From NCBI RefSeq assembly GCF_008274785.1, contig NZ_VTPU01000013.1, forward strand, positions 1 to 64,000: 64,000 nt of DNA. The letters are read 5' to 3'. A program made the translations under genes and the position numbers. The DNA comes from Halomonas eurihalina (GTDB lineage: Bacteria; Pseudomonadota; Gammaproteobacteria; Pseudomonadales; Halomonadaceae). The first letter of the stretch is position 1. Each line of letters starts with the position of its first letter. A model generated the notes under the pieces. That model ran no database searches. It saw nothing but the letters and a program-made list of their open reading frames with translations, and had not been told where the DNA came from. Shown piece by piece: positions 17,971 through 25,767 of the stretch.

Positions 17971-19776
17971 ATGTCTTCCACTTCTTCATCTCATGCCGCC
18001 GAGGCGGCAGCGTCCGGTAGTCCCGGCGTCCGCCTGCCATGGGTCGGGCTGGGCGCGCTCTCGGTCGTCTTCCACCTCGGCCTGATCTTCTACGGGCTGA
18101 CTCCGGCGCTGGTGAGTCGTCCGCTGCACATGGCGTTGATCCTGCCCTGGGTGCTGGTGTTCGCCGCGCGCACGCCCTGGCAGCGCTGGAGCGGTTGGGC
18201 GCTGACCCTGCTCGGCGTGGCGGCCTGTGTCTGGATCGCCGTCAACGAGCAGGCACTGTCCGGGCAGTACGGTTTCATCGATACGCCGTTGCAGATGGTC
18301 ATCGGGGGCTTTCTGATCGTGCTGGCCCTGGAGACCGCGCGTCGGGCCATCGGCTGGCCATTGCCGCTGGTGGCGGCGGTGGCCCTGCTCTATGCCTTCT
18401 TCGGCCAGTACGTGCCGGGGGAGTTCGGGCATCCGGGGCTGCCGGCGGCCAGCCTGGTCGGTTCGCTGACCATCGCCGAGGGTGGCCTCTGGGGCAAGCT
18501 GACCGGCGTCAGCGTCGGGGTGGTGGCGATCTTCGTGATCTTCGGGGCGGTGCTCAATGCCGGCGAGGCCGGCAAGGGCTTCATGAACCTGGCGGGCCTG
18601 GTCGCCGGCCGCTTGACCGGTGGCGGGGCCAAGGTCTCGGTGGTGTCCTCGGCATTGATGGGGTCCATCTCGGGGTCGGCGTCGGCCAATGTGGCCTCCA
18701 CGGGGGCGATCACCATCCCGTCCATGACGCGCCTGGGCTATCCGCGGGCGCTGGCTGCCGCCGTCGAGGCGGTGGCGTCCTCGGGTGGGCAGATCATGCC
18801 GCCGTTGATGGGGGCCGGTGCCTTCGTGATGGTGGAGCTCACCGGTACGCCCTATACCGATATCATGGCCGCCGCCATGCTGCCGGCGCTGCTCTATTTC
18901 GCCACGGTGTGGATGGGTATCAACGCCTATGCCACACGCCATGACCTTCGCCCGGTGGCGGACGAGGACCGGCCCGCCTTGCGCGAAGTGTGGATGACGG
19001 GGCTGTTCTTCGCCGTGCCGTTTGCGGTGCTGCTCGAGCGGATCTTCCATGCCGGCAACACGCCCCAGTATGCCGCCAGCCTGGCGATCTTCGTCGGGGC
19101 GGCGCTGCTGTGGCTGGATTCACGCCTGGTGCCGTCATGGCGCGGCCTTTTCGCGCGACTGGCCGAGGCCATGGTGCTCGCCGGACGCCAGGTGGCGACC
19201 ATCGGCGCGATCATCATCTGCGCGTCGCTGGTCATCGGGGTGCTGGCGATGACTGGGCTCGGCGTTAAGGTCACCTCGGCGATCCTCTCGCTGTCCGGGG
19301 GCGCCCTGTGGCCGGCGTTGCTGCTCACCGCCCTGGCATGCCTGGTGCTGGGCATGGAGGTACCCACCACCGCGGCCTATGTGATCTGCGTGTCGGTGGC
19401 CGGGCCGGCATTGACCGAGCTGGGATTGCCGCCCTTGCTCGCCCACCTGTTCGTGTTCTGGTATGCCCTGCTCTCGACCATCACGCCGCCGGTCTGCGGC
19501 GGGGTCTTCATCGCTGCCGGCATGGCCGGCGAAAGTTGGATCAAGGTCGCCCTGCGCGCGATGTCGCTGGGGGTCGGGCTGTATCTGATTCCGCTGGCGA
19601 TGGTCGCAAGGCCCGGCATCATCCACCTGGCGGATGCGCCCTGGCGAGCGCTGGCCGAGACCGGCCTGGTCGGGGTGGGGCTGCTGGCGATCTCCTATGG
19701 GCTGATCGCACGTCGCTCGCCCGTCTGGCGCCTCGTGCTGGTGGTCGCCGGCCTGGCAGTCATCTTCCTGGGCTAG
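17971..19776 (+). CDS. TRAP transporter fused permease (4TM/12TM)
   Basis: 601 residues from the ATG at 17971, with about 16 membrane segments. The small and large TRAP membrane subunits are fused, as usual for TAXI systems. The DctM-type region includes SALMGSISGSASANVASTGA near residues 227-246, and GGQIMPPLMGAGAFVMVELT near 272-291. It uses the sodium gradient to move the ligand of the TAXI binding protein. An in-frame ATG at 17905 lies at the edge of a hairpin and neither start has a strong ribosome binding site; 17971 fits the usual family N-terminus. Its last 17 bases overlap the convergent gene at 19760. Confidence 0.87.
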   Translation: MSSTSSSHAAEAAASGSPGVRLPWVGLGALSVVFHLGLIFYGLTPALVSRPLHMALILPWVLVFAARTPWQRWSGWALTLLGVAACVWIAVNEQALSGQYGFIDTPLQMVIGGFLIVLALETARRAIGWPLPLVAAVALLYAFFGQYVPGEFGHPGLPAASLVGSLTIAEGGLWGKLTGVSVGVVAIFVIFGAVLNAGEAGKGFMNLAGLVAGRLTGGGAKVSVVSSALMGSISGSASANVASTGAITIPSMTRLGYPRALAAAVEAVASSGGQIMPPLMGAGAFVMVELTGTPYTDIMAAAMLPALLYFATVWMGINAYATRHDLRPVADEDRPALREVWMTGLFFAVPFAVLLERIFHAGNTPQYAASLAIFVGAALLWLDSRLVPSWRGLFARLAEAMVLAGRQVATIGAIIICASLVIGVLAMTGLGVKVTSAILSLSGGALWPALLLTALACLVLGMEVPTTAAYVICVSVAGPALTELGLPPLLAHLFVFWYALLSTITPPVCGGVFIAAGMAGESWIKVALRAMSLGVGLYLIPLAMVARPGIIHLADAPWRALAETGLVGVGLLAISYGLIARRSPVWRLVLVVAGLAVIFLG

Positions 19777-20365
19777 GCGCTTGGCAGGCGTCGCGAAAAT
19801 ACTCGGTGATCGGGGCCCCGGGCCATAGCATGGGGCCTCGGTCGAGCGGGCGGTGGCCGAACAGCACCCAGGTGTCCAGGGCGGCGCCCAGCGGCCTGAC
19901 CAGGCGTAGTCTGTCGGCATGGCGCTCGACCATTTCTTCGGCCATGAGACCGGCATCCACCTCGCCGTCGAGAACCGCCTCGGCCACGGCCACGATGGTC
20001 GGCATTTCGCGCTGTTCCGGCCAGTTGGCGAGATCGGTGTAGTGCCGAGTCGCAGGCTGTAAGGCCAGCGAACGCGGGTGAGGGCGATCCCGGCGCGCCA
20101 CGATGGCCAGCGGTCGACTGGCGGCGATGAAGCTGTCGACCGGAAAGGCGCGGTGCATGTAGCGGCCCACGCAGTCGGCGTGAGCGGGATGGGCCGTGAC
20201 CTGCAGCACATAGTCGAGCTGCCGGGCCACCAGGGATTCGAAGGCCGAGGGGAAGTCGTCGACCAGCGTGATCGATGCGTGCTCCAGGCCGCGCTCCGCG
20301 AGGTAGCGACGCAGGATCAGGGCGTGGTTGCTGTCGTCGGGGCCGAGGGTGGCGAATCGCATCAT
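19760..20365 (-). CDS. Uncharacterised protein with periplasmic-binding-fold character (prephenate dehydratase-like)
   Basis: 201 residues, no signal peptide. The opening MMRFATLGPDDSNHALILRRYL and the later FESLVARQLDYVLQVTAHPAH and EAVLDGEVDAGLMAEEM resemble the two-lobed binding fold of prephenate dehydratases. The catalytic Thr-Arg-Phe motif of true PheA is absent, and there is no ACT domain. It may therefore be a ligand-binding or sensory protein, or an enzyme of unknown reaction. It lies 96 bases after the D-Ala-D-Ala dipeptidase on the same strand, so it may belong to that operon. Its 3' end overlaps the convergent TRAP gene by 17 bases. Confidence 0.6.
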   Translation of the reverse strand: MMRFATLGPDDSNHALILRRYLAERGLEHASITLVDDFPSAFESLVARQLDYVLQVTAHPAHADCVGRYMHRAFPVDSFIAASRPLAIVARRDRPHPRSLALQPATRHYTDLANWPEQREMPTIVAVAEAVLDGEVDAGLMAEEMVERHADRLRLVRPLGAALDTWVLFGHRPLDRGPMLWPGAPITEYFRDACQAPSPGR

Positions 20366-20461
20366 GAGGCTCTCGGTGTCGGTATCGGTGTCGTGGTGCC
20401 GTTGTGGGGGCTGCCAGTATAGCCTAGCCCCTCGTCGACGGCGTTTGTCCCCGATGCCATA

Positions 20462-21238
20462 TCAGAGCTGACGTCGCCAGCGGCTTTCGATGGTGTCCAG
20501 TTCCGCCGGGCCGTAACGCGCGCTGGCGTACTCCCCGTAGTGGGCCCATAGCTGGTCGCCGAGATCGAAATGCCACCATTCGCTGGGCAGGTTGGTGAAG
20601 CCCTCGGCATGCATGGCGTGATAGAGCAGGCGACGGTTGTCCCGGGCTCGGCGCCAGGCATCGTCCTGCCCCGGATCTCCCTCCAGCGCATCGGCATGGG
20701 AGGCGGGAACGGCCTCGTCGAACAGCGTGCCCATGTCCAGCGGCAGGCCGTCGACATCGCACAGGGTCACGTCCACGGCGCCGCCGGTGAGGTGCGGGCT
20801 GGGCGCTGTCGGCTCGGTGCTGGGCTGGGCGACGAATTCGCGAGTACGCACCAGCAGCGCCTGCTCGTCGAGTTCGGGATGATTGGTCTGGATCGTGGCC
20901 TGCAGGGTCTCGAACAGGTACTGCTGGACCCGCCAGGGCCGCCAGCCATCCAGCACCAGCAGGCTCAAGCCTTCGGGCAGGGAGCGAGCCACCGCCAGCA
21001 GGCGCCGATAGACGCCCTCGCGAACATAGCATTCGTCGACCGCACCGGGGATGCCCATACGCGCGTAGGCCGGGAAGACCTTGATCGGTGGCGGTGCCAG
21101 GCTCATCGGCACCAGGGGTTCGTTGCTGCCGTCGATCGACACTTGGCTGACTGCTGCCCAGTCGGGCTCGGCGCGATGGGGAATCGGCGTGTCGGCGTGG
21201 GGGATGTCGGGATCGGATCGGGTCATCGGGTCATCCAA
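20462..21238 (-). CDS. D-alanyl-D-alanine dipeptidase (VanX/DdpX family)
   Basis: 258 residues. It hydrolyses D-Ala-D-Ala using zinc. The VanX catalytic set is complete: Arg100 in DGWRP (97-101), His149 and Asp156 in SPHLTGGAVD, and Glu220 and His223 in EWWHFD. No signal peptide, so the enzyme should be cytoplasmic. The first 8 bases overlap the upstream dctM gene; M1 at 21238 or M5 at 21226 could be the start. It sits directly behind a TRAP transporter, suggesting that imported D-Ala-D-Ala or a similar dipeptide is its substrate. No vanA/vanH-like gene is near, so resistance is unlikely; nutrition or wall recycling fits better. Confidence 0.88.
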   Translation of the reverse strand: MDDPMTRSDPDIPHADTPIPHRAEPDWAAVSQVSIDGSNEPLVPMSLAPPPIKVFPAYARMGIPGAVDECYVREGVYRRLLAVARSLPEGLSLLVLDGWRPWRVQQYLFETLQATIQTNHPELDEQALLVRTREFVAQPSTEPTAPSPHLTGGAVDVTLCDVDGLPLDMGTLFDEAVPASHADALEGDPGQDDAWRRARDNRRLLYHAMHAEGFTNLPSEWWHFDLGDQLWAHYGEYASARYGPAELDTIESRWRRQL

Positions 21239-22511
21239 GAGTCGTCGGGAGCCACAGGGTGAGCGAAGGGAACAGGATCAGGGCCGCCAGCACCAGCAAG
21301 GCGGTGACCACGAAGGGCCAGATGGTGCGGAACAGGGCGGTGATCTCCAGTCGGCTGACCGCCGCTGCCACGAACACACAGGCTCCCATGGGCGGCGTGA
21401 TCAGGGCGATGGTGATGTTGAGGGTGATGATGATGCCCAGGTGAACGGGGTCGATGCCCGCCATCATCGCCACCGGTGCGAAGATGGGGGTGAGCAGCAT
21501 CAGGGCCGAGACTTCTTCCATGAACATGCCGGTGACGAAGGTGATGGCGCTGAGCAGCAGCAGGATCAGCACGGGCTGTTCGATGTAGGGCGTCAGCAGC
21601 TCGACGAACTGGCTCGGAACCTGGGCGTAGGAGAGCAGCCAACTGACCGTGGCCGAGGCGGCCATGATGATGAAGATGGCGGCAGTCAGGCGCGTGGTCT
21701 CGACGATGGCGCGCCAGAAGTCGCGAGGTCCGAGATTGCCCATCGCCAGGCCGTAGAGTGCCACGTAGAGTGCGGTGAGCGCGCCGGATTCGGTGGGCGT
21801 GACCAGGCCCATGACGATGCCGGCGACGATGATGAAAGGCGCGATCAGGGCTGGTAGGGCGCCCAGGGTGGCGCGTCCCAGCTCGGCGCCGCCGGGCCAG
21901 CTGCCTCGCTTCTCGAGCCCGCGGCGTCGGGCGTACCAGGCATTCATGGCCATGAAGGCGGCGCCCAGCAGCAGGCCGGGGATCACGCCGGCCAGGAAAA
22001 GATCGCCGACCGAGGTGTTGGTCAGCGAAGCGTAGAGGATCATGAAGATGCTGGGAGGAATGATCGGGCCGATCAATGAGCTGCCTGCGGTGAGGCCGGC
22101 GGCGAAGGCGGTGGAATAGCCCTCCTTGCGCATGGGGGGGACCAGCAGCGACCCCAGCGCCGAGGTATCGGCCACCGCCGAGCCGTTGACGCCGGCGAAG
22201 AACACGCTGGAGACCACGTTGACGTGGCCCATGCCGCCGCGCAGGTGGCCGACCAGCAGCCGGGCCAGCGTCAGCAGCCGATCGGTGAGGCGGCTGGCGT
22301 TCATCAGGTTGCCGGCGAGGATGAACAGCGGAATGGCCATCAGCGAGAAGGCGTTGATGCCGCCGAAGAACTGCTGGGGCATCATGCGCGGGATCATCGC
22401 CGGGTCGACGAACAAAAAGCCGACCGCAGCGGTGGCCAGCAGCGCGATGAACAGGGGCAGGCCGAGCAGCACGTGCGCCAGGAAGACCGCGAACATGGTC
22501 AAGGTCATCAT
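21231..22511 (-). CDS. dctM: TRAP transporter large permease (DctM type)
   Basis: 426 residues with about 12 membrane segments. Family stretches are PLFILAGNLMNASRLTDRLL near residues 60-79, NGSAVADTSALGSLLVPPM near 107-125, and GPIIPPSIFMILYA near 147-160. It forms the sodium-driven channel with the small subunit. ATG 22511 overlaps the stop of dctQ in an ATGA, a sign of translational coupling; the longer open frame to 22739 covers dctQ and is spurious. It is followed by the D-Ala-D-Ala dipeptidase with an 8-base overlap. Confidence 0.9.
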   Translation of the reverse strand: MMTLTMFAVFLAHVLLGLPLFIALLATAAVGFLFVDPAMIPRMMPQQFFGGINAFSLMAIPLFILAGNLMNASRLTDRLLTLARLLVGHLRGGMGHVNVVSSVFFAGVNGSAVADTSALGSLLVPPMRKEGYSTAFAAGLTAGSSLIGPIIPPSIFMILYASLTNTSVGDLFLAGVIPGLLLGAAFMAMNAWYARRRGLEKRGSWPGGAELGRATLGALPALIAPFIIVAGIVMGLVTPTESGALTALYVALYGLAMGNLGPRDFWRAIVETTRLTAAIFIIMAASATVSWLLSYAQVPSQFVELLTPYIEQPVLILLLLSAITFVTGMFMEEVSALMLLTPIFAPVAMMAGIDPVHLGIIITLNITIALITPPMGACVFVAAAVSRLEITALFRTIWPFVVTALLVLAALILFPSLTLWLPTTLG

Positions 22512-22999
22512 GATGACGGCTCCTCCAGCGTCGGCAGCGGCGCCGGGCCATGCCACAGGGCCTGCCAGGCCAGCAGGGCGAAGCCGGTCGGCAGGGCCAT
22601 CACCGGGATGGTGCGGCTGATGCCGAGTCCCTGGCTGGTGAACATCGACACCGATTGCGCGTAGCGGTAGCTGAAAATCGCGCCGGCCACGGCCAACGTC
22701 AGGGTCAGCAGCCATTGATAGAGGTTGATGAGTCGACACAGGGGGCGTGGCAGCAATCTCTCGATGAGCGCCACGCGCATGTGGCCGCCCTCGACCCAGA
22801 CGGCGCCGGCCGCCAGCATGACGGCACCGATGATCAGGTAACGGGCCAGTTCATCGGTCCAGATCGGGGCGCCGCCGGCCAGATAGCGCATGAAGACGCC
22901 ATACAGCATCGCCAGAAGGTCGATGAGCAGCAGGCTGCCGGCCAGCGTCAGGGCGGCCCGCCGGGTCAGGTCCGGCAATCGGGATAGGTGCGGGAGCAT
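22508..22999 (-). CDS. dctQ: TRAP transporter small permease (DctQ type)
   Basis: 163 residues with four membrane segments, the normal form. The DctQ signature VFMRYLAGGAPIWTDELARYL near residues 35-55 is present. It joins DctM in the membrane. The gene lies 54 bases after dctP and overlaps dctM by four bases. Confidence 0.88.
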   Translation of the reverse strand: MLPHLSRLPDLTRRAALTLAGSLLLIDLLAMLYGVFMRYLAGGAPIWTDELARYLIIGAVMLAAGAVWVEGGHMRVALIERLLPRPLCRLINLYQWLLTLTLAVAGAIFSYRYAQSVSMFTSQGLGISRTIPVMALPTGFALLAWQALWHGPAPLPTLEEPSS

Positions 23000-23053
23000 A
23001 GGGGATTCCGTGCGGCAGGCCCGGGCGGTGCACGCCCGGGCCAGGGTGAGGCG

Positions 23054-24097
23054 TCATTCGCTTTGCGTGGTCAGGCCGGCGTCCTCGAGGGCCATGTCGA
23101 CGTAGCGGGGCGCGATGTCCTGCTGCTCGAGCCAGTCGAGGTAGGCCGGTTGCCCCTGCTCGCGGAAGGCGGCCAGTTGTTCCTCGTCGGGGCGAATGAT
23201 CTCCATGCCTTGTTCTTCCAGGTAGGCGATGCGCTCATCCACCCTGGCCTCGTTGTGGTCACGGGCCATCTGATTCGCTTCGGCCACGGCTTCCTGGAAG
23301 GCGCTGCGCATTGCCTCGTCCCAGCCATCGATCATGGCGGCGTTGCCGACCAGGAACTGGTCCGAATACTGGATGTTGGCCAGGGTCAGGTAATCCTGCA
23401 CTTCATAGAGGCTGCCGAGGATGATGTACATCGGCGGGTTCATCTGACCGTCGGCCACGCCGGTCTTCAAGGCCATGTAGACCTCGGTCCAGGGAATCGG
23501 CGTGCCGGAAGCCCCGAAGGCCTCGTAGAGTGCCACCTGGCTCGGGTCCATGGCACGGAAGCGCAGGCCCTCGAAGTCGTCCGGCGAGGCGATGGGACGC
23601 TTGTCGTTGGTGAAGGCCAGAAAGCCGCCTTCCTCGACCACCGCGAGGAGTTCCAGGCCGGCCCGCTCGCGCAGATCGTTCTCCACCGCCTGCCAGTACT
23701 CGCCTTCATCGAAGAACTGGCGGGCATCGTCGAAATCGTCGAACAGGAAGGGGATGGCGCTGACGTAGATTTCGGGCACGACCGGCGACATGCCGGCGAA
23801 GGAGGCGATGTTGAGCCCGGGCGAGCTCATGACCTGTTCCATGCGTTCCTGTTCTTCGCCGAGCATGCTGTTCGGGTAGAGCTTGATCTCGATCTCGCCG
23901 TCGGTCTTCTCTTCGACCCGTTTCTTGAGGTCGGTGGCGAAGACATGCACCGCGTTCTTCTCGGGATCCGGAGCGCCGTTGTAGCCGAGATTGACGGTGG
24001 TAGCGGCCTGGACGCTGCCGCTCAGGGTGGCGGCGCCCAACAGGCAGGCGGCGAAGAGCGACGCGGGGCGCAAGGCAGTGGGACGGAAGACAGCCAT
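23054..24097 (-). CDS. dctP: TRAP transporter periplasmic binding protein (DctP type)
   Basis: 347 residues. The signal peptide probably ends after SVQA (residue 32). The mature part starts VNLGYNGAPDPEKNAVHVFA and contains KLYPNSMLGEEQERMEQVMS and GLRFRAMDPSQVALYEAFGA, the latter with the conserved Arg that binds the ligand carboxylate in DctP proteins. The ligand is not known. The operon includes a D-Ala-D-Ala dipeptidase, so a D-Ala-containing peptide or other carboxylate is possible. It is preceded by a LysR-type gene on the same strand. Confidence 0.9.
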   Translation of the reverse strand: MAVFRPTALRPASLFAACLLGAATLSGSVQAATTVNLGYNGAPDPEKNAVHVFATDLKKRVEEKTDGEIEIKLYPNSMLGEEQERMEQVMSSPGLNIASFAGMSPVVPEIYVSAIPFLFDDFDDARQFFDEGEYWQAVENDLRERAGLELLAVVEEGGFLAFTNDKRPIASPDDFEGLRFRAMDPSQVALYEAFGASGTPIPWTEVYMALKTGVADGQMNPPMYIILGSLYEVQDYLTLANIQYSDQFLVGNAAMIDGWDEAMRSAFQEAVAEANQMARDHNEARVDERIAYLEEQGMEIIRPDEEQLAAFREQGQPAYLDWLEQQDIAPRYVDMALEDAGLTTQSE

Positions 24098-24206
24098 GGG
24101 ATTCTCCAGCGGGGTTGTTGTTGGGATAGCGCGTGTCGATGAACGACCGGCATGGAATGAGACTAGGCGTTGTCTCGTTGACTATTCAAACCCATTGGCG
24201 TTGCCT

Positions 24207-25145
24207 TTATGACAACGCAAGGTTCAGCAACCTGGGGGCATCGTCCTGGAAGAAGCGCATGCCGTGTCTCAGGTGGTCCAGACAGGCGCGGCCGGCCACG
24301 GTCAGTTCTCGATCGGCGCGGCTGACGATCTGCGCACGGGCACCGTTCAGCACCTTGTGGGCCAGCGGCAGCACGGCGATGTCGCCTTGCTGGATTTCCT
24401 CGGCCACGGTCAGTTCCGGCATGAAGGTCACGCCGATGCCCGAGCGGACGAAGTTCTTGAGTACCGCCACCGAGTTGGTGTGCAGCCGGGCGTGCAGGTG
24501 CAGTCGCTCCTGGTGAGCCACGGCGTTGACCATCTGGCGCATGCCGAAAGGATTGTCCATCAAGGCCAGGGGCCAGTCGGCGAATTCGTGCAACGAGACC
24601 GGTGTGGTGCGATCGGCCAGCGGGTGGCCCGTCGGTACGATCAGGTCCAGTGGTTGGCGGGTCTCCACGTGGCAATGCAACTGCGGATCGATGGGCGGCG
24701 CATAGAGAAGGGCGAGATCCACCTCGCGGGCCTTGACCAGCGCCATGGCCTCGTTGACGCCGGCCATTTCCACGGCGATGTCGATGCCGGGGTAGGCGGT
24801 CATGAAGGTCTGCAGCGGTGCGTCGATCAAGTCGGCGATGAAGCCCTCGCCCACCGCGATGCGTACCTGGCCGCTGACCAGTTGCTGCAAGGCACGAAGC
24901 CGGGAGATCACGGCATCTTCGGCGCTGCGCTGGGCATGATGGTGATCGACCAACAGGCGTCCCGCCTCGGTGGGTTTGACGCCGCCGGCATGCCGTTCGA
25001 GCAGGGCGACATCGAGCGTCTCCTCGAGCAGCTTGATCCGCCGGCTGATGGCCGAGACATCCACATGCAGATGCGTGGCCGCGCCGCGCAGGGAGCCGCG
25101 GCGAATCACCTCGCTGAGATAGGCCAGGGCACGCTGGTTGAGCAT
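24207..25145 (-). CDS. LysR-family regulator beside the TRAP/dipeptidase operon
   Basis: 312 residues. The winged helix-turn-helix occupies about residues 1-60 (ALAYLSEVIRRGSLRGAATH, AISRRIKLLEETLDVALLER). The effector domain follows from about 90 (VRIAVGEGFIADLIDAPLQT). ATG 25145 (MLNQRALAYL) is the proper start, as 12 extra upstream codons do not look like LysR. It lies 109 bases upstream of dctP on the same strand rather than divergent, which is less common; it probably controls the TRAP operon. Confidence 0.88.
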   Translation of the reverse strand: MLNQRALAYLSEVIRRGSLRGAATHLHVDVSAISRRIKLLEETLDVALLERHAGGVKPTEAGRLLVDHHHAQRSAEDAVISRLRALQQLVSGQVRIAVGEGFIADLIDAPLQTFMTAYPGIDIAVEMAGVNEAMALVKAREVDLALLYAPPIDPQLHCHVETRQPLDLIVPTGHPLADRTTPVSLHEFADWPLALMDNPFGMRQMVNAVAHQERLHLHARLHTNSVAVLKNFVRSGIGVTFMPELTVAEEIQQGDIAVLPLAHKVLNGARAQIVSRADRELTVAGRACLDHLRHGMRFFQDDAPRLLNLALS

Positions 25146-25223
25146 CGGGACTCCATGACATCTGGTGGATGGTAGCGCCACCCGCTACGCTCAAGGCGAA
25201 AGCCATGGGTCAGGGAGGCGGGT

Positions 25224-25553
25224 ATGGAGCCATTGTATCGCGTGTTACCGGAGGCGACCTGGGAAGCGGCATGTCGTTCCGGCGTGGTGTCGCGTTGTGG
25301 CAATGACCACCGGGCCGACGGCGTGCACCTGAATGTTGCCGCGGCCGTGGCCGATACGGCACGCCGCTATTTCGCCAGGGAGGAGCGGCCATTGATACTC
25401 GAGGTGGACCCGAGCGGCTTCGCCGAGCACATCGAATGGCGCGAGCCGACCGACGATGAGCCCTGGCCGAGGCCCCTGGCGCGTATCGAGGGCCTGCCGA
25501 CCGAGGCGGTGGTGGCGGTGCGTCGCGTCGAGGCGGGGTTGCTGGAACGCTGA
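25224..25553 (+). CDS. DUF952 domain protein
   Basis: 109 residues. The pattern YRVLPEATWEAACRSG, DGVHLNVAAAVADTARRYFA, LILEVDPSGF and WPRPLARIEGLPTEAVVAVR follows the DUF952 family, small cytoplasmic proteins related to ADP-ribosyltransferase-like folds with no settled function. GGGAGGCGGGT directly before the ATG is a good ribosome binding site. It diverges from the LysR gene and stands alone before the large dehydrogenase. Confidence 0.8.
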   Translation: MEPLYRVLPEATWEAACRSGVVSRCGNDHRADGVHLNVAAAVADTARRYFAREERPLILEVDPSGFAEHIEWREPTDDEPWPRPLARIEGLPTEAVVAVRRVEAGLLER

Positions 25554-25767
25554 TCCTGCGCCCGCATCAAGGCCGCCCCGAGGCGATCATATGCCCACAC
25601 CGCTGTTCTCCTTGCGGCTCGAGCTGGCGGGCTAGCCTGCCACTCATCATCAGTCCCCCCTGCATGTACAATCGGTAGCATACCGGTGCTGAGAGATGAT
25701 GCCTGGCAATTCTCCGGGCAATGTCGCCATACCTTCTTCTCTCATTTTTCAGAGAACGCCCTGACAC

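Noticed and set aside
20462..21238. Vancomycin resistance through a VanX homologue
   Set aside because: No D-Ala-D-Lac ligase, VanH or VanRS genes are near, and the neighbours are transport genes.
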